Both the position numbers and the translations under genes were made by a program. DNA of 33,710 nt, taken from assembly GCA_024401825.1 (NCBI GenBank), contig JAKSKF010000017.1:1-33710 (forward strand), written 5' to 3'. Each line of letters opens with the position of its first letter. Position 1 is the stretch's first letter. The notes beneath the pieces were generated by a model, which was given only the letters and a program-made list of their open reading frames with translations, ran no database searches and had not been told where the DNA came from. The stretch is from Bacteroidales bacterium (GTDB lineage Bacteria; Bacteroidota; Bacteroidia; Bacteroidales; UBA932). Below, in pieces: positions 22,600-31,344 of this stretch.

Positions 22600-24755
22600 T
22601 CTCCCGTCTCCTTGGCGTAGTACCTTGTCTTCGCCTCAATCCTGCGGTACTTGTCAAAGTCGTCGACAGGACGGAGGAAACCTATCACCCTGGTCCACTG
22701 GCGCATCCTGGAGCCGCACTTCGGACAAACGTCCAGGGGCTGCTTCACAATGTGGTGGCACTGTTCGTTGGTACACTCGCTGTTGGGGACGTTGAAGGTG
22801 AAATAGGATGTCCCCTGCTCTATCGCAAAGTCTATCAGCTTGAGATACTGATGCTTGCTCAGGTGTTCCTCAAGATTGCAGTGGAGACCCACTCCGCCGT
22901 CCAGGAGTTCGGTGAATTCCTTGCCGTGGAGTCTGAACTTGTCAAGGACGGAAGTTTCAGGGTCGCTGGCGATGTAGAAGTAGGAGTTGTACAGAACCCT
23001 GTCCTCCGGCACCCAGTATCCGTCTTCCTTGTCCCAACGGTAGTTCTTCGAACTCAATCCCTCCGCAGGCACGAATTCCTGGTTGAACAGGAAGTTCTTC
23101 TGGTTGTGGGCCTTGTTCTGCTCGCTGATGGTTCCGGTCACGAGCCTGCAGAACTCCATATAGTCCTTGTTGTAGTTGCAGGTGAGACCAAGGAACTCGG
23201 CCGCCTCGTTTATTCCGTTTTCTCCGATGGTGCTGTACAGCTTGTTCATCTTGATGTATCCTGCGTTGGATGCATTCAACATCTTGGCGCGCTCCGTCTC
23301 GTACAGCAGGGTCTTGTATGCGATGTGGTACTTGTAAACCCTTTCGAGCAGTTCCACAAGGTATGCCTTGAAGTCCATTGCCAGCTCCTTCCAATGCTCC
23401 TGGGCGTACTCCCTGCTCATCTCCTTGCTCTTCGCCCAATCCTGTACGATGCGGTTCAGATTCAAGGTTATGACATTGGCGCTTCCCGTCTGCACGCCGG
23501 TGAGTCCGTTGGTGAAAGTGAACACGTTCTCGGTAATCTCGTTGCGGAGACGGCAGCAGGAGGCAAGTCCGTTGGGGTTGTCGGAGATGTACGTGAAGAA
23601 AGAATGACCCTCGGCGTACATCTCGGCAGTGAAGTTCTTGTATTCCTGGTCAAGGATGTCGCTGCCGTTGGAAAGCAGGGCCATTGTCTCGACAGGGAAA
23701 GTGAGCAGGGTCCTGCCGCGCTCGGCATTGAACCACTTCATAAAGGTCTTCTGCAGGAAAGACACCCTCTCCCAGCTGGGCTTTGTCCCGTCGGGGAAGC
23801 AGAAATCGTCGAACAGAGCATGCCAGTAGTTGCTGTCATAGTAACTGATATTGGTGAACGGAGACTGGTAACTGCGGTTTCCTGCAGGCTGGTTGATTCC
23901 GTACACTATCTGCTGGAATGACTGGTGAAGGGTCTGGAGCAGGGTCCTCTTGGGAAGAAGGGATACAGGTTCGTCGCATCTCTTGTGGTAATCCTCACCG
24001 AAATCCTTCACGCAGTAGTAGTCGAACACATTGAAAAACTCACCGAAAGCCACGGCTCCCTTGCACTGTGCGGAGAGCAGGAAGGCAAGGTTGCAGAACT
24101 GCCCGCAGAAGCTGCTGAGGTTCTTGGGCGCAGAGGCTCCGAGCCCGTCGAGTCCGGAAGTGCCGTCCAGGACAAAAGGATACAGCGACACCGCCTCGCA
24201 GTAGTTCTTGACTGCAGGAGACGAGGCCTCGTCGTGCACGTATATGCAATGGTGGACGAGGTCCTTTTCATATTGTTCCGAAACCTCGGGGAACAACTCC
24301 TTGAGTTTCTTCTTCATCCTGTACCTCTGAATCTGGCGGTTCAGGGTCTTGAAGACCTCGCCGTCAAGATTCGCCACATTCTTTATGGCGACGTTGGCGT
24401 TCGCGTCCGTCTCGGAAGATGACGCCGCGTTGTCGGTGGAACTGGCATAGTTGTCCATATAGTCCACCCTCTCCTTGATGAAGCGCAGGTCCTTGTGCTT
24501 CTCGCGGTAAAGGATATACGCCCTCGCTTCCTCGAAGAACTTGTCATACATCAACTGATTCTCCACAATGTCCTGGAGCTGCTCCACACGGAAAGTGTAT
24601 TCCTTGTTGAACAGGCTCAGCATATGCAGGAGGTTCTCCAGGAAGGAGTCGGGAGCCCTGTCTTTTCCACAGGCCACGAATGCGGAGTTAACAGCAGTTT
24701 CGATTTTCGAGAAATCGAAATTTTGGATTTCGCCGTTTCTTTTGATGACTTTCAT
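22596..24755 (-). CDS. nrdD: Anaerobic (class III) ribonucleoside-triphosphate reductase
   Basis: 719 residues. An ATP-cone regulatory domain is at about 1-95 (MKVIKRNGEIQNFDFSKIE). The ten-stranded barrel holds the NQPAGNRSYQSPFTN segment near 292-306. Near the C-terminus are four zinc cysteines (661, 666, 677, 680) and the glycyl-radical loop TRVIGFLRP with Gly692. Some classes carry a Cys directly before the radical Gly (CGY); here it is Ile. The enzyme makes dNTPs without oxygen, fitting an anaerobe. The ATG at 24755 follows a long leader with two hairpins. It forms an operon with nrdG and the CapA-like gene. Confidence 0.96.
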   Translation of the reverse strand: MKVIKRNGEIQNFDFSKIETAVNSAFVACGKDRAPDSFLENLLHMLSLFNKEYTFRVEQLQDIVENQLMYDKFFEEARAYILYREKHKDLRFIKERVDYMDNYASSTDNAASSSETDANANVAIKNVANLDGEVFKTLNRQIQRYRMKKKLKELFPEVSEQYEKDLVHHCIYVHDEASSPAVKNYCEAVSLYPFVLDGTSGLDGLGASAPKNLSSFCGQFCNLAFLLSAQCKGAVAFGEFFNVFDYYCVKDFGEDYHKRCDEPVSLLPKRTLLQTLHQSFQQIVYGINQPAGNRSYQSPFTNISYYDSNYWHALFDDFCFPDGTKPSWERVSFLQKTFMKWFNAERGRTLLTFPVETMALLSNGSDILDQEYKNFTAEMYAEGHSFFTYISDNPNGLASCCRLRNEITENVFTFTNGLTGVQTGSANVITLNLNRIVQDWAKSKEMSREYAQEHWKELAMDFKAYLVELLERVYKYHIAYKTLLYETERAKMLNASNAGYIKMNKLYSTIGENGINEAAEFLGLTCNYNKDYMEFCRLVTGTISEQNKAHNQKNFLFNQEFVPAEGLSSKNYRWDKEDGYWVPEDRVLYNSYFYIASDPETSVLDKFRLHGKEFTELLDGGVGLHCNLEEHLSKHQYLKLIDFAIEQGTSYFTFNVPNSECTNEQCHHIVKQPLDVCPKCGSRMRQWTRVIGFLRPVDDFDKYRRIEAKTRYYAKETGE

Positions 24756-24861
24756 ATTGCGTCGATAGGTTTAGTTTTTTCGGAATGTGGGAGGCTAAGT
24801 TACGCAGATTCGTACTATAAAAACGAATATTTTTATTAACATTTCTTTTCTACTTTTTAAC

Positions 24862-24942
24862 AATCCGCGTTCTGCCGCGCTCTGGCGGATTCCATTCGCA
24901 GGGAGGGGCGGAGGTTCCTTGAAACCCCCCGTCCCGTCTGCG
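24862..24942 (-). promoter_or_regulatory. Two tandem hairpins in the probable nrdD leader
   Basis: Stem 1: AATCCGC (24862-24868) pairs with GCGGATT (24885-24891). Stem 2: CGCAG (24897-24901) pairs with CTGCG (24938-24942) with further GC-rich pairing inside and GGTT/AACC at the tip. Neither is followed by a T run on the minus strand, so they do not look like plain terminators. A weak -7-like octamer for the minus strand (CACCTTTG) lies upstream at 24954-24961. Confidence 0.4.
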
Positions 24943-24973
24943 TTTTCAGTGTAACAAAGGTGTTATTGAAAGT

Positions 24974-24989
24974 GGGGAAAATTTTCCCC
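24974..24989. promoter_or_regulatory. 16-base perfect palindrome between nrdD and tRNA-Ala
   Basis: GGGGAAAATTTTCCCC is an exact palindrome, lying upstream of the nrdD leader and just before the tRNA-Ala promoter. It could be an operator. On the plus strand it is followed by TATTTTTTG and so could also act as a weak terminator, although no plus-strand gene ends there. Confidence 0.4.
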
Positions 24990-24994
24990 TATTT

Positions 24995-25026
24995 TTTGTT
25001 GTTTATTCAAAAAGTTTCTATTTTTG
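24995..25026 (+). promoter_or_regulatory. Promoter of tRNA-Ala (TTTG-N20-TATTTTTG)
   Basis: TTTG at 24995-24998 and a perfect TAnnTTTG box at 25019-25026 are separated by 20 bases, a textbook Bacteroidota promoter. The tRNA begins at 25037. Confidence 0.75.
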
Positions 25027-25036
25027 CAGTCCCTAT

Positions 25037-25112
25037 GGGGGTATAGCTCAGTTGGTAGAGCACCTGCTTTGCAAGCAGGGGGTCAGGAGTTCGAATCTCC
25101 TTATCTCCACCA
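25037..25112 (+). tRNA. tRNA-Ala (anticodon TGC)
   Basis: Cloverleaf with acceptor GGGGGTA pairing with TATCTCC (two G-U pairs), D arm AGCTCAGTTGGTAGAGC, anticodon stem CCTGC/GCAGG with loop TTTGCAA, and T arm with GTTCGAATC. The terminal CCA is encoded, unlike in tRNA-Pro. Confidence 0.96.
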
Positions 25113-25118
25113 AATACA

Positions 25119-25146
25119 GCCCTGCAGATATCTGCAGGGCTTTTTT
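25119..25146 (+). terminator. Strong rho-independent terminator of tRNA-Ala
   Basis: A perfect 22-base palindrome (GCCCTGCAGAT and its complement) followed by six T. It starts six bases after the CCA end. As a palindrome it may also slow transcription coming from the M64 peptidase gene on the other strand. Confidence 0.9.
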
Positions 25147-25219
25147 GTGCGATAATGCCCCAATTTGGGCTTTCGGTATGCTTTATTGATATTGCAGGAA
25201 CCCGGAAACAATCCCCTTG

Positions 25220-26449
25220 TCACCGGAGGTTGAACAGAATCATCCGCTCTATCGCCCTCTGACAGACCGGGCAGAAGGCCGGAGCCTTGTTTGTACGCAT
25301 CCTGCAGTCTTCGGATGCCCTCCACACCCCTTTCGACTGGTATCCGGCTCCCTCGTGAAGACCTGCTCCGGGGATTCCCTCATCCATCATATCCTGCCAC
25401 TTCGAAGCGAAGTCGCATTTCGTGGTTATGTTCTGTTCCCAGGGCTCCACGTCGGGGAAATAATACGGGTCGTCGTAGGAATCGTAATCATATTCATCCG
25501 CAAGGGCGCCGAAAGAATGGCCGAATTCGTGTACCACCACAGGCTTGAACATCTGATGACGGGCTGTGGTGAGAGTGTAGGAGTTGTATATTCCCCCTCC
25601 TCCGTAAACGTCGGTATTGGCAAGTATGATGATATGCTCATACGGCAGTCCGTCAAGGATGTCGTGAAGGTCGAAGATTGACGAGGTGGTGAGGTAACGC
25701 TCTATGTAAAAGGTGTCGAAATTGGAATGCAGGGCCGAGTTCTTCCACAAGCCGTCGCGGGGCACGGAGACGCCGCTGTCCCCGGAGTCGGGAGCGACGG
25801 CGAGGAAATTCAGGTTCGCCGCATACCGGCCGAACGGCTGATGGCTCAGGATGGCCTCGACTGCATCCTGCGCATCTTTCAGAAAGGTCTGTCTCTCTGC
25901 AGTGGAATAGCCCTCCGCTACTATCGCGACGTCGATTGCCTCCCCGGGTTCCGCTCCCTTGTGGACGTATTGCGCGAAGGCTCCCGATTTTTCCCGACGT
26001 TCTATCAGGATGTCTTCCGGATTCACCTTGTGGGTGAATTCACAAGCGACATTGTTCGAATTGTCGAACAGTCTTATGCAGACAGTGGCCTGGGCCGCGG
26101 GCATCGGGAGCAGGAAGGTGTTCTCGAACGCCTTGACGGTACTCTTGGACTCGTCGGTTGTCAGCCATTCCTGAAAAAGGGTGGAGAAGCTGTTTGCATA
26201 TATCACTTCCGAACTCTTGTCGTCGGTCAGGATTATTTCGCCGTTCCCCCGGACGGGGACACGGTCCATATTGACGCCGCGTCCGTACCATCCGTCGGTC
26301 ACGCTCATCGAATGAAGGGCGATGGCGACAGGGGAGGTTCCTCCCGTAAACACATAGTTCAACCTCAGTGTCCGGTCAAGGCACTTGACCTGCGCCAAAG
26401 ACGCGGCTGACATCAGCGCCAGGGTCAGTATCAGGATTATTCTTCTCAT
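25220..26449 (-). CDS. Secreted M64 family metallopeptidase (IgA-peptidase type)
   Basis: 409 residues with a signal peptide (MRRIILILTLALMSAASLAQ). An N-terminal beta domain typical of the family spans about 20-150. The M64 peptidase domain follows, with the zinc motif HEFGH (His307, Glu308, His311) and then ALADEY with Asp318 as the likely third ligand. The segment IDVAIVAEGYSTAE near 172 and the late cysteines (CRMRTN, CPVCQ) are family marks. The founding member cleaves IgA, but most Bacteroidota homologues have no known substrate. It lies 16 bases after uxuA on the same strand, so it could be the last gene of the hexuronate operon. Confidence 0.88.
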   Translation of the reverse strand: MRRIILILTLALMSAASLAQVKCLDRTLRLNYVFTGGTSPVAIALHSMSVTDGWYGRGVNMDRVPVRGNGEIILTDDKSSEVIYANSFSTLFQEWLTTDESKSTVKAFENTFLLPMPAAQATVCIRLFDNSNNVACEFTHKVNPEDILIERREKSGAFAQYVHKGAEPGEAIDVAIVAEGYSTAERQTFLKDAQDAVEAILSHQPFGRYAANLNFLAVAPDSGDSGVSVPRDGLWKNSALHSNFDTFYIERYLTTSSIFDLHDILDGLPYEHIIILANTDVYGGGGIYNSYTLTTARHQMFKPVVVHEFGHSFGALADEYDYDSYDDPYYFPDVEPWEQNITTKCDFASKWQDMMDEGIPGAGLHEGAGYQSKGVWRASEDCRMRTNKAPAFCPVCQRAIERMILFNLR

Positions 26450-26465
26450 AACAGATTCCCCCGTT

Positions 26466-27641
26466 TCAGACCTGAGGGAGGGTCTTTGCTATCGCGTGCT
26501 CCAGCCCGCGGAGTTCGGCAAGCGAACGGAGGCGGCCGTAGAGACTGTATCCGGGATTGTAGTCCCTGTCGAGGTCACCGCACATCTGATGGCCGTGGTC
26601 GGGACGCAGATATATGCTGACACGCCTCTGTTGCTCGACCTCAAGCATCGCCTTCATCATCTCATACACCGGGACGTCGCCTTCAAGAAGGTTGGCCTCG
26701 TGGAAATTGCCCCCGGCATCGCGTTTGGTCGAGCGGAGATGCACGAAGTCTATGCGCTCCCCGAACTCCCTCATCATTGCCGGACAGTCGTTGTCGGCGC
26801 GCACGCCCAGACTGCCTGTACAGAGGTTGAGACCGTTGGAAGGATTCGGGACCGCGGCAACCAGCTTGCGGAAGTCATCCGCCGTGCTCATTATCCGCGG
26901 GAGGCCCAGGATGGGGAACGGCGGGTCGTCGGGATGTATCACCATCCGGGAGCCGACCTCGTCGCATACGGGGCAGACCTGCCTCAGGAAGAAAATCAGA
27001 TTCGAGCGCAACTGCTCCGCATCGATATCCTTGTACCTGTCAAGAACCTCCTGGAATTCCCCGAGGGTGAAACTCTCTTCCGAGCCCGGGAGTCCGGCGA
27101 TGATGTTCCGGGTGACAAGTCTGATTTCCGACTCGTCCATCTGCCCGTATCGGGCTCTCGCCCTCTCTGTTTCCTCTTCCGAATAATCGTTCAGGGCTCC
27201 GGGCCGTTTGAGGATGAAAAGGTCGAAGGCTGCCAGGGCGGCCTTTTCGAAGCGCAGGGCCCTGCTGCCGTCGGGCATCGGGTACGCCAGATTCGTGCGG
27301 GTCCAGTCCAGAACGGGCATAAAGTTGTACGTGATGGTATGGATGCCGCATTCCGCAAGGTTGCGTATGGTCTGCTTGTAATTCTCGATGTATTTCAGAC
27401 AGTCACCTTCGCGGGTCTTGATGTGCTCGTGCACGGGCACACTTTCCACTACGCTCCATACAAGGCCCTTTTCCGCGCACTGACGCCTGCGTTTCAGTAT
27501 TTCCTCCACAGGCCAGACCTCCCCGTTGGGGATATGGTGCAGCGCGCTCACTATGTCCGTGACGCCGGCCTGTCGTATGTTGTCAAGGGTGACGGAATCC
27601 CCGGGGCCGAACCACCGCCAGCTTTGCTTCATCAGATACAT
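26466..27641 (-). CDS. uxuA: Mannonate dehydratase
   Basis: 391 residues matching UxuA: the N-terminal [10 protein letters not shown] and [11 protein letters not shown], the metal-binding CTGSLG region near 280, and [17 protein letters not shown] near 235. It dehydrates D-mannonate to 2-keto-3-deoxygluconate, the third step of the glucuronate route, using Mn or Fe in the cytoplasm. Start at 27641 lies three bases after the SDR gene; an ATG at 27632 (MKQSWRWFG) is equally possible and closer to the usual family start. Confidence 0.94.
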   Translation of the reverse strand: MYLMKQSWRWFGPGDSVTLDNIRQAGVTDIVSALHHIPNGEVWPVEEILKRRRQCAEKGLVWSVVESVPVHEHIKTREGDCLKYIENYKQTIRNLAECGIHTITYNFMPVLDWTRTNLAYPMPDGSRALRFEKAALAAFDLFILKRPGALNDYSEEETERARARYGQMDESEIRLVTRNIIAGLPGSEESFTLGEFQEVLDRYKDIDAEQLRSNLIFFLRQVCPVCDEVGSRMVIHPDDPPFPILGLPRIMSTADDFRKLVAAVPNPSNGLNLCTGSLGVRADNDCPAMMREFGERIDFVHLRSTKRDAGGNFHEANLLEGDVPVYEMMKAMLEVEQQRRVSIYLRPDHGHQMCGDLDRDYNPGYSLYGRLRSLAELRGLEHAIAKTLPQV

Positions 27642-27644
27642 AGG

Positions 27645-28463
27645 CTAAATGCTGAAAGTGTTGAACCCGCCGTCAACTGCGAGTATGGTTCCCGTAACGG
27701 CCCCGGACGCATCGGAGGCCAGATAATGAAGGGCTCCGCACATCTCGTCGGGTTCCAGGAAACGTCCGAACGGTGTATGTCCGATGATTTTGTGGGAACG
27801 TTCGGTCAGGCTCCCGTCCTCGTTGGTGAGCAGGCTCCGGTTCTGGTTGGTGAGGATGAATCCGGGGGCAATCGCGTTGACACGGATGCCGTCTCCGAAT
27901 TTCAGCGCCATCTCGCCGGCGAGCCATTGTGTCCAGCTCGCGAGAGCCGACTTGGCCATCCCGTACCCGCAGACGCGGGAGAGAGGTCTGAAAGACGACA
28001 TCGAGCAGAAGTTTATGATGCTGGCCTTCTTTGACCGGACCATAGCCTGCGCAAAGACCCTGGTAGGGAGGATTGCGCCGAACAGGTTCAGCTCAAAAAC
28101 CTTCCTTGTGGCTTCGATGTCCATATCGAATATGTTCCCGTCCGGGTTCACGTTGGCCGCGGCCAGGTTGCCCCCGGCGCAGTTGAGCAGCACGTCTATG
28201 CTCCCGTATGTCTTGAGAATCTCCTCCCTGTCGGCGCAGAGGGACGCCTCGTCCATAACGTCCGAAGGAAGGAACATGGCCTCCTCCCCTCTGGCCTTGA
28301 TTGCGGCGACGGCCGCCTCCGCCTTCTGGCGGGAATGCTCACGGGCGAGCAGGACCACCTTGCATCCCTGCGCGGCGAAATAATCCACGATGGTGGAGCC
28401 CAGGACGCCGCACGCCCCGGTCACAACCACAACCCTGCCCCTGATGTCAAACAAGTCTTCCAT
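27645..28463 (-). CDS. SDR-family oxidoreductase, probable D-mannonate oxidoreductase (fructuronate reductase)
   Basis: 272 residues with a classical short-chain dehydrogenase fold: the dinucleotide motif VVTGACGVLGSTI near 12-24, the NCAGG motif near 90 and the catalytic YGMAK near 165, ending GTILAVDGGF. Unlike the long-chain UxuB of E. coli, Bacteroidales often use an SDR next to uxuA for fructuronate to mannonate reduction. Its place between uxaC and uxuA supports that role. The start chosen (28463) is one base after uxaC; upstream in-frame ATGs lie within uxaC. Confidence 0.82.
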   Translation of the reverse strand: MEDLFDIRGRVVVVTGACGVLGSTIVDYFAAQGCKVVLLAREHSRQKAEAAVAAIKARGEEAMFLPSDVMDEASLCADREEILKTYGSIDVLLNCAGGNLAAANVNPDGNIFDMDIEATRKVFELNLFGAILPTRVFAQAMVRSKKASIINFCSMSSFRPLSRVCGYGMAKSALASWTQWLAGEMALKFGDGIRVNAIAPGFILTNQNRSLLTNEDGSLTERSHKIIGHTPFGRFLEPDEMCGALHYLASDASGAVTGTILAVDGGFNTFSI

Positions 28464-28464
28464 A

Positions 28465-29880
28465 TCAGAACCTGAAATAATTTTTTGCATTGTTGTACGA
28501 TATGTCCGCCACCATTCCGCGTATGCGTTCAATCTCCGATATCGGGAGCTTCCCCTGTTCGACGTCAGCGCCGAGCAGGTCGCACAGGATGCGGCGGAAA
28601 TATTCGTGGCGCGGGTAAGAAATGAAACTGCGGCTGTCCGTGAGCATCCCGACGAAACGGCTCAGAAGGCCCAGGGAACTGAGGACTTCCATCTGCCTGC
28701 GCATACCGTATTCGTGGTCCAGGAACCACCAGCCGCTGCCGAACTGCATCTTTCCGGGAACGGTGCCGTCATTGAAAGTGCCGGCCATTGCGGTCATAAC
28801 CTCGTTGTCCTTCGGATTGAGGCAGTAGAGAACGGTCCGGGCCAGTTTCCCGGCAGAGTCCAGACGGTCGAAGAAACGGTGTCCGGAAGCGGCCATCTCC
28901 CTGTCGTGGATGGCATCGAATCCGATGTCAGGACCCGCAATGTCGAACATCCTGGTGTTGTTGTTGCGCAGAGGTCCGATATGATACTGCTGGGCCCATC
29001 CCGCCTGCGCATCCATCACCGCCTGGTCAAACAGGAACGCGCTGCGGAACTTTTCAATCTCGGAAAGTGTCGGCTGCCCGCCGGACAGAGCCTTCCTGAA
29101 AATCGCATCGATTTCCGACTGTTTATAGCCGGCGGCGTAAAACGTCTCCATACCGTGGTCTGACAGGGAGCAGCCCGCCGCGGCAAAATAATCGTGACGG
29201 CGCTGAAGGGCATCCTGAAGGTCCGTGTATGAGCGTATCTCCATTCCGGCCGCGGCGCCGAGTTTCTCCAGATACAGAGCGTAGGGTCCCGGATTTTCTA
29301 TCGCCATAGCCTTGTCCGGACGCCAGGCGGGAAGGACTTTGGTTCCGAACGGGTTTTCCGCTATCATTTTATGCCAGCGCAGGTCGTCTGCGGGGTCATC
29401 CGTGGTGCATATCACCTCAACGTTGAATTTCCTGATGAGAGACTGGCCGCGGAAAGTATCTTCCGCAAGTCTGGCGTTGCATTCTTCAAAAATCTCACGC
29501 GCCGTCCCCGGATTCAGAATCCTGTCTATTCCGAACACGCGTTTGAGTTCCAGGTGAGTCCAGTGATACAAAGGGTTGCGCATCAGGTACGGCACCGTTT
29601 CAGCCCATTTCTCAAATATCTCCCAGGAACTGTGAGAGCCGCCGGTGATGTATTCTTCCGCGACTCCGTTCCCCCGCATAGCGCGCCATTTGTAATGGTC
29701 TCCCGCCCCGGAATCCACCAGCCAGAGTTGGGTTATGTCGCGGAAGCGGACATTCTGCGCTATCTGCTGCGGAGACAGATGGCAATGGTAGTCGATTATG
29801 GGAAGTTTCCCGGCCGTTCCGTGATACAGCTCGCGGGCCGTATCGTTGGAAAGCATAAAATCATCGTTGATGAAGGACAT
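28465..29880 (-). CDS. uxaC: Glucuronate/galacturonate isomerase (uronate isomerase)
   Basis: 471 residues, full length for UxaC. The metal-binding IDYHCHLSPQQIA lies at 29-41, the substrate-loop TTDDPADDL near 166, HIGPLRNNN near 298 and the late RFVGMLTDSRSFISYPRHEYFRRILC block near 410-440. It belongs to the amidohydrolase superfamily and isomerises glucuronate to fructuronate. It can also act on galacturonate, but the galacturonate branch genes uxaA and uxaB are not in this window. Confidence 0.97.
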   Translation of the reverse strand: MSFINDDFMLSNDTARELYHGTAGKLPIIDYHCHLSPQQIAQNVRFRDITQLWLVDSGAGDHYKWRAMRGNGVAEEYITGGSHSSWEIFEKWAETVPYLMRNPLYHWTHLELKRVFGIDRILNPGTAREIFEECNARLAEDTFRGQSLIRKFNVEVICTTDDPADDLRWHKMIAENPFGTKVLPAWRPDKAMAIENPGPYALYLEKLGAAAGMEIRSYTDLQDALQRRHDYFAAAGCSLSDHGMETFYAAGYKQSEIDAIFRKALSGGQPTLSEIEKFRSAFLFDQAVMDAQAGWAQQYHIGPLRNNNTRMFDIAGPDIGFDAIHDREMAASGHRFFDRLDSAGKLARTVLYCLNPKDNEVMTAMAGTFNDGTVPGKMQFGSGWWFLDHEYGMRRQMEVLSSLGLLSRFVGMLTDSRSFISYPRHEYFRRILCDLLGADVEQGKLPISEIERIRGMVADISYNNAKNYFRF

Positions 29881-29890
29881 TGTCAGACAT

Positions 29891-31339
29891 TTACAGTTTA
29901 ACTTCCTTATACTTCGGGACGAGGAGCTTCATTATGCTCCAGGCCAATACATATGCGAGACCGCAGTAACAGAACACGACGAAGTATCCCGCTGACTTTC
30001 CGCTGAAACCCAGGAAAGTGAAGGCTTCCCCGGCGGCCTCGGAATAGGTGAAGAGAACACCCGCAACCTTCTGGACAATCATAGAACCCACACCTCCGGC
30101 CATTGCGCCTATCCCGGTGACGGTGGCTATCGCGCTCTTGGGGAACATATCGCCCACGGTCGAATACAGGTTGGAACTCCAGGCCTGGTGACCGGCCGCG
30201 GCCAAGCCTATGAGGACGGCGGGATACCAGGGGCTGCCAAGGTTGATTCCAAGCGGTTGGGCGAAGAGCGAGGCAATGGGGATGAATGCGAATATGAGCA
30301 TTGAAAGCATACGGCCCGTGTAAGGGTGCATCCCCTTTTTCTCCACGAAGAGCTTGGGGAGATAACCGCCGGTGATGGACACCACGGTGACTATGGCATA
30401 GAGGGTGAAAATCAGTCCCTGTCCCAGCGGGGATGTGGCCGGAGCGTGGAACTGGTTGCTGAAATAAGAGGGGGCCCAGAACAGGAAGAACCACCACACT
30501 CCGTCGGTAAGGAACTTTCCGCTGACAAACGCCCAGGTTTGCCTGAACTTCAAGGCTCCCCACAGGGTAACACCCTTCTGTTCTGACGGGATGTCCTTTT
30601 CGGAAGGTTCGGTTCTGTCATCCTGACGGATATATTCCAGTTCGGCCCCGTTGACTCTGCGGGACTTCTCCGGCTTGTCATACATAAAGGCCCAGAAGAA
30701 CATCCAGGCAAAGCCCAGGGCGCCGATGATGATGAAAGCCGACTCCCAGCCCAATCCAGCGGCGAGGGGAGGGATGCACAAGGGCGCGGCAAGAGCTCCG
30801 ACGGAGGCCCCCGCATTGAAGATTGAAGTTGCCAGGGCCCTGTCCTTCTTCGGGAAATATTCAGCGGTGACCTTGACGGCGGCGGGGAAGTTGCCGGCCT
30901 CGCCGAGAGCCAGGATGCCGCGGCACAGAAGGAAAAGATAAACCGACGTCGTACTTATCGCGAGGGTTACGTCCGCCGCAGTGTCCACCTTTGAGAGGGC
31001 GGAGACGTCAATGCCGGTGACGAGGCTTGTGGCCCAGCCGCAGGCGGCGTGCAAACAGGCGGCGGCAGACCAGATTCCGATTGAAATCAGGTAACCCTTC
31101 CTGGTACCTATCCAGTCCACGAACTTCCCTGCAAAAAGGCAGGCGATGGCATAGAAGATGGAGAAAAGGGACGTTACCGTTCCATAATCGGAGTCAGTCC
31201 AATGAAATTCCGGCTTTATGAATTCCTCATAGGTCAGTGACAACACCTGCCGGTCCAGGTAGTTGACGGTCGTGGCGACGAAAAGCAGGGAACAAAGCCA
31301 CCAGCGCCAGTTGGTCATCAGTTTCCCGTTGGTTGACAT
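29891..31339 (-). CDS. MFS hexuronate transporter (ExuT-like)
   Basis: 482 residues with twelve predicted membrane helices in two halves. MFS marks are NYLDRQVLSLT near 26, FAGKFVDWIGTRKG near 70 and the GILALGEAGNFPAAVK motif near 140, the last typical of the anion:cation symporter family that includes ExuT and sugar-acid carriers. A cytoplasmic loop near 225-265 separates the halves. The gene lies inside the glucuronate cluster, between eda and uxaC, so proton-coupled uptake of hexuronate across the inner membrane is the best guess. The substrate cannot be read directly. Confidence 0.85.
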   Translation of the reverse strand: MSTNGKLMTNWRWWLCSLLFVATTVNYLDRQVLSLTYEEFIKPEFHWTDSDYGTVTSLFSIFYAIACLFAGKFVDWIGTRKGYLISIGIWSAAACLHAACGWATSLVTGIDVSALSKVDTAADVTLAISTTSVYLFLLCRGILALGEAGNFPAAVKVTAEYFPKKDRALATSIFNAGASVGALAAPLCIPPLAAGLGWESAFIIIGALGFAWMFFWAFMYDKPEKSRRVNGAELEYIRQDDRTEPSEKDIPSEQKGVTLWGALKFRQTWAFVSGKFLTDGVWWFFLFWAPSYFSNQFHAPATSPLGQGLIFTLYAIVTVVSITGGYLPKLFVEKKGMHPYTGRMLSMLIFAFIPIASLFAQPLGINLGSPWYPAVLIGLAAAGHQAWSSNLYSTVGDMFPKSAIATVTGIGAMAGGVGSMIVQKVAGVLFTYSEAAGEAFTFLGFSGKSAGYFVVFCYCGLAYVLAWSIMKLLVPKYKEVKL

Positions 31340-31344
31340 ATACG

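Noticed and set aside
25119-25146. Perfect palindrome after tRNA-Ala as an operator
   Set aside because: The following six T and position right after the tRNA make a rho-independent terminator the simpler reading.
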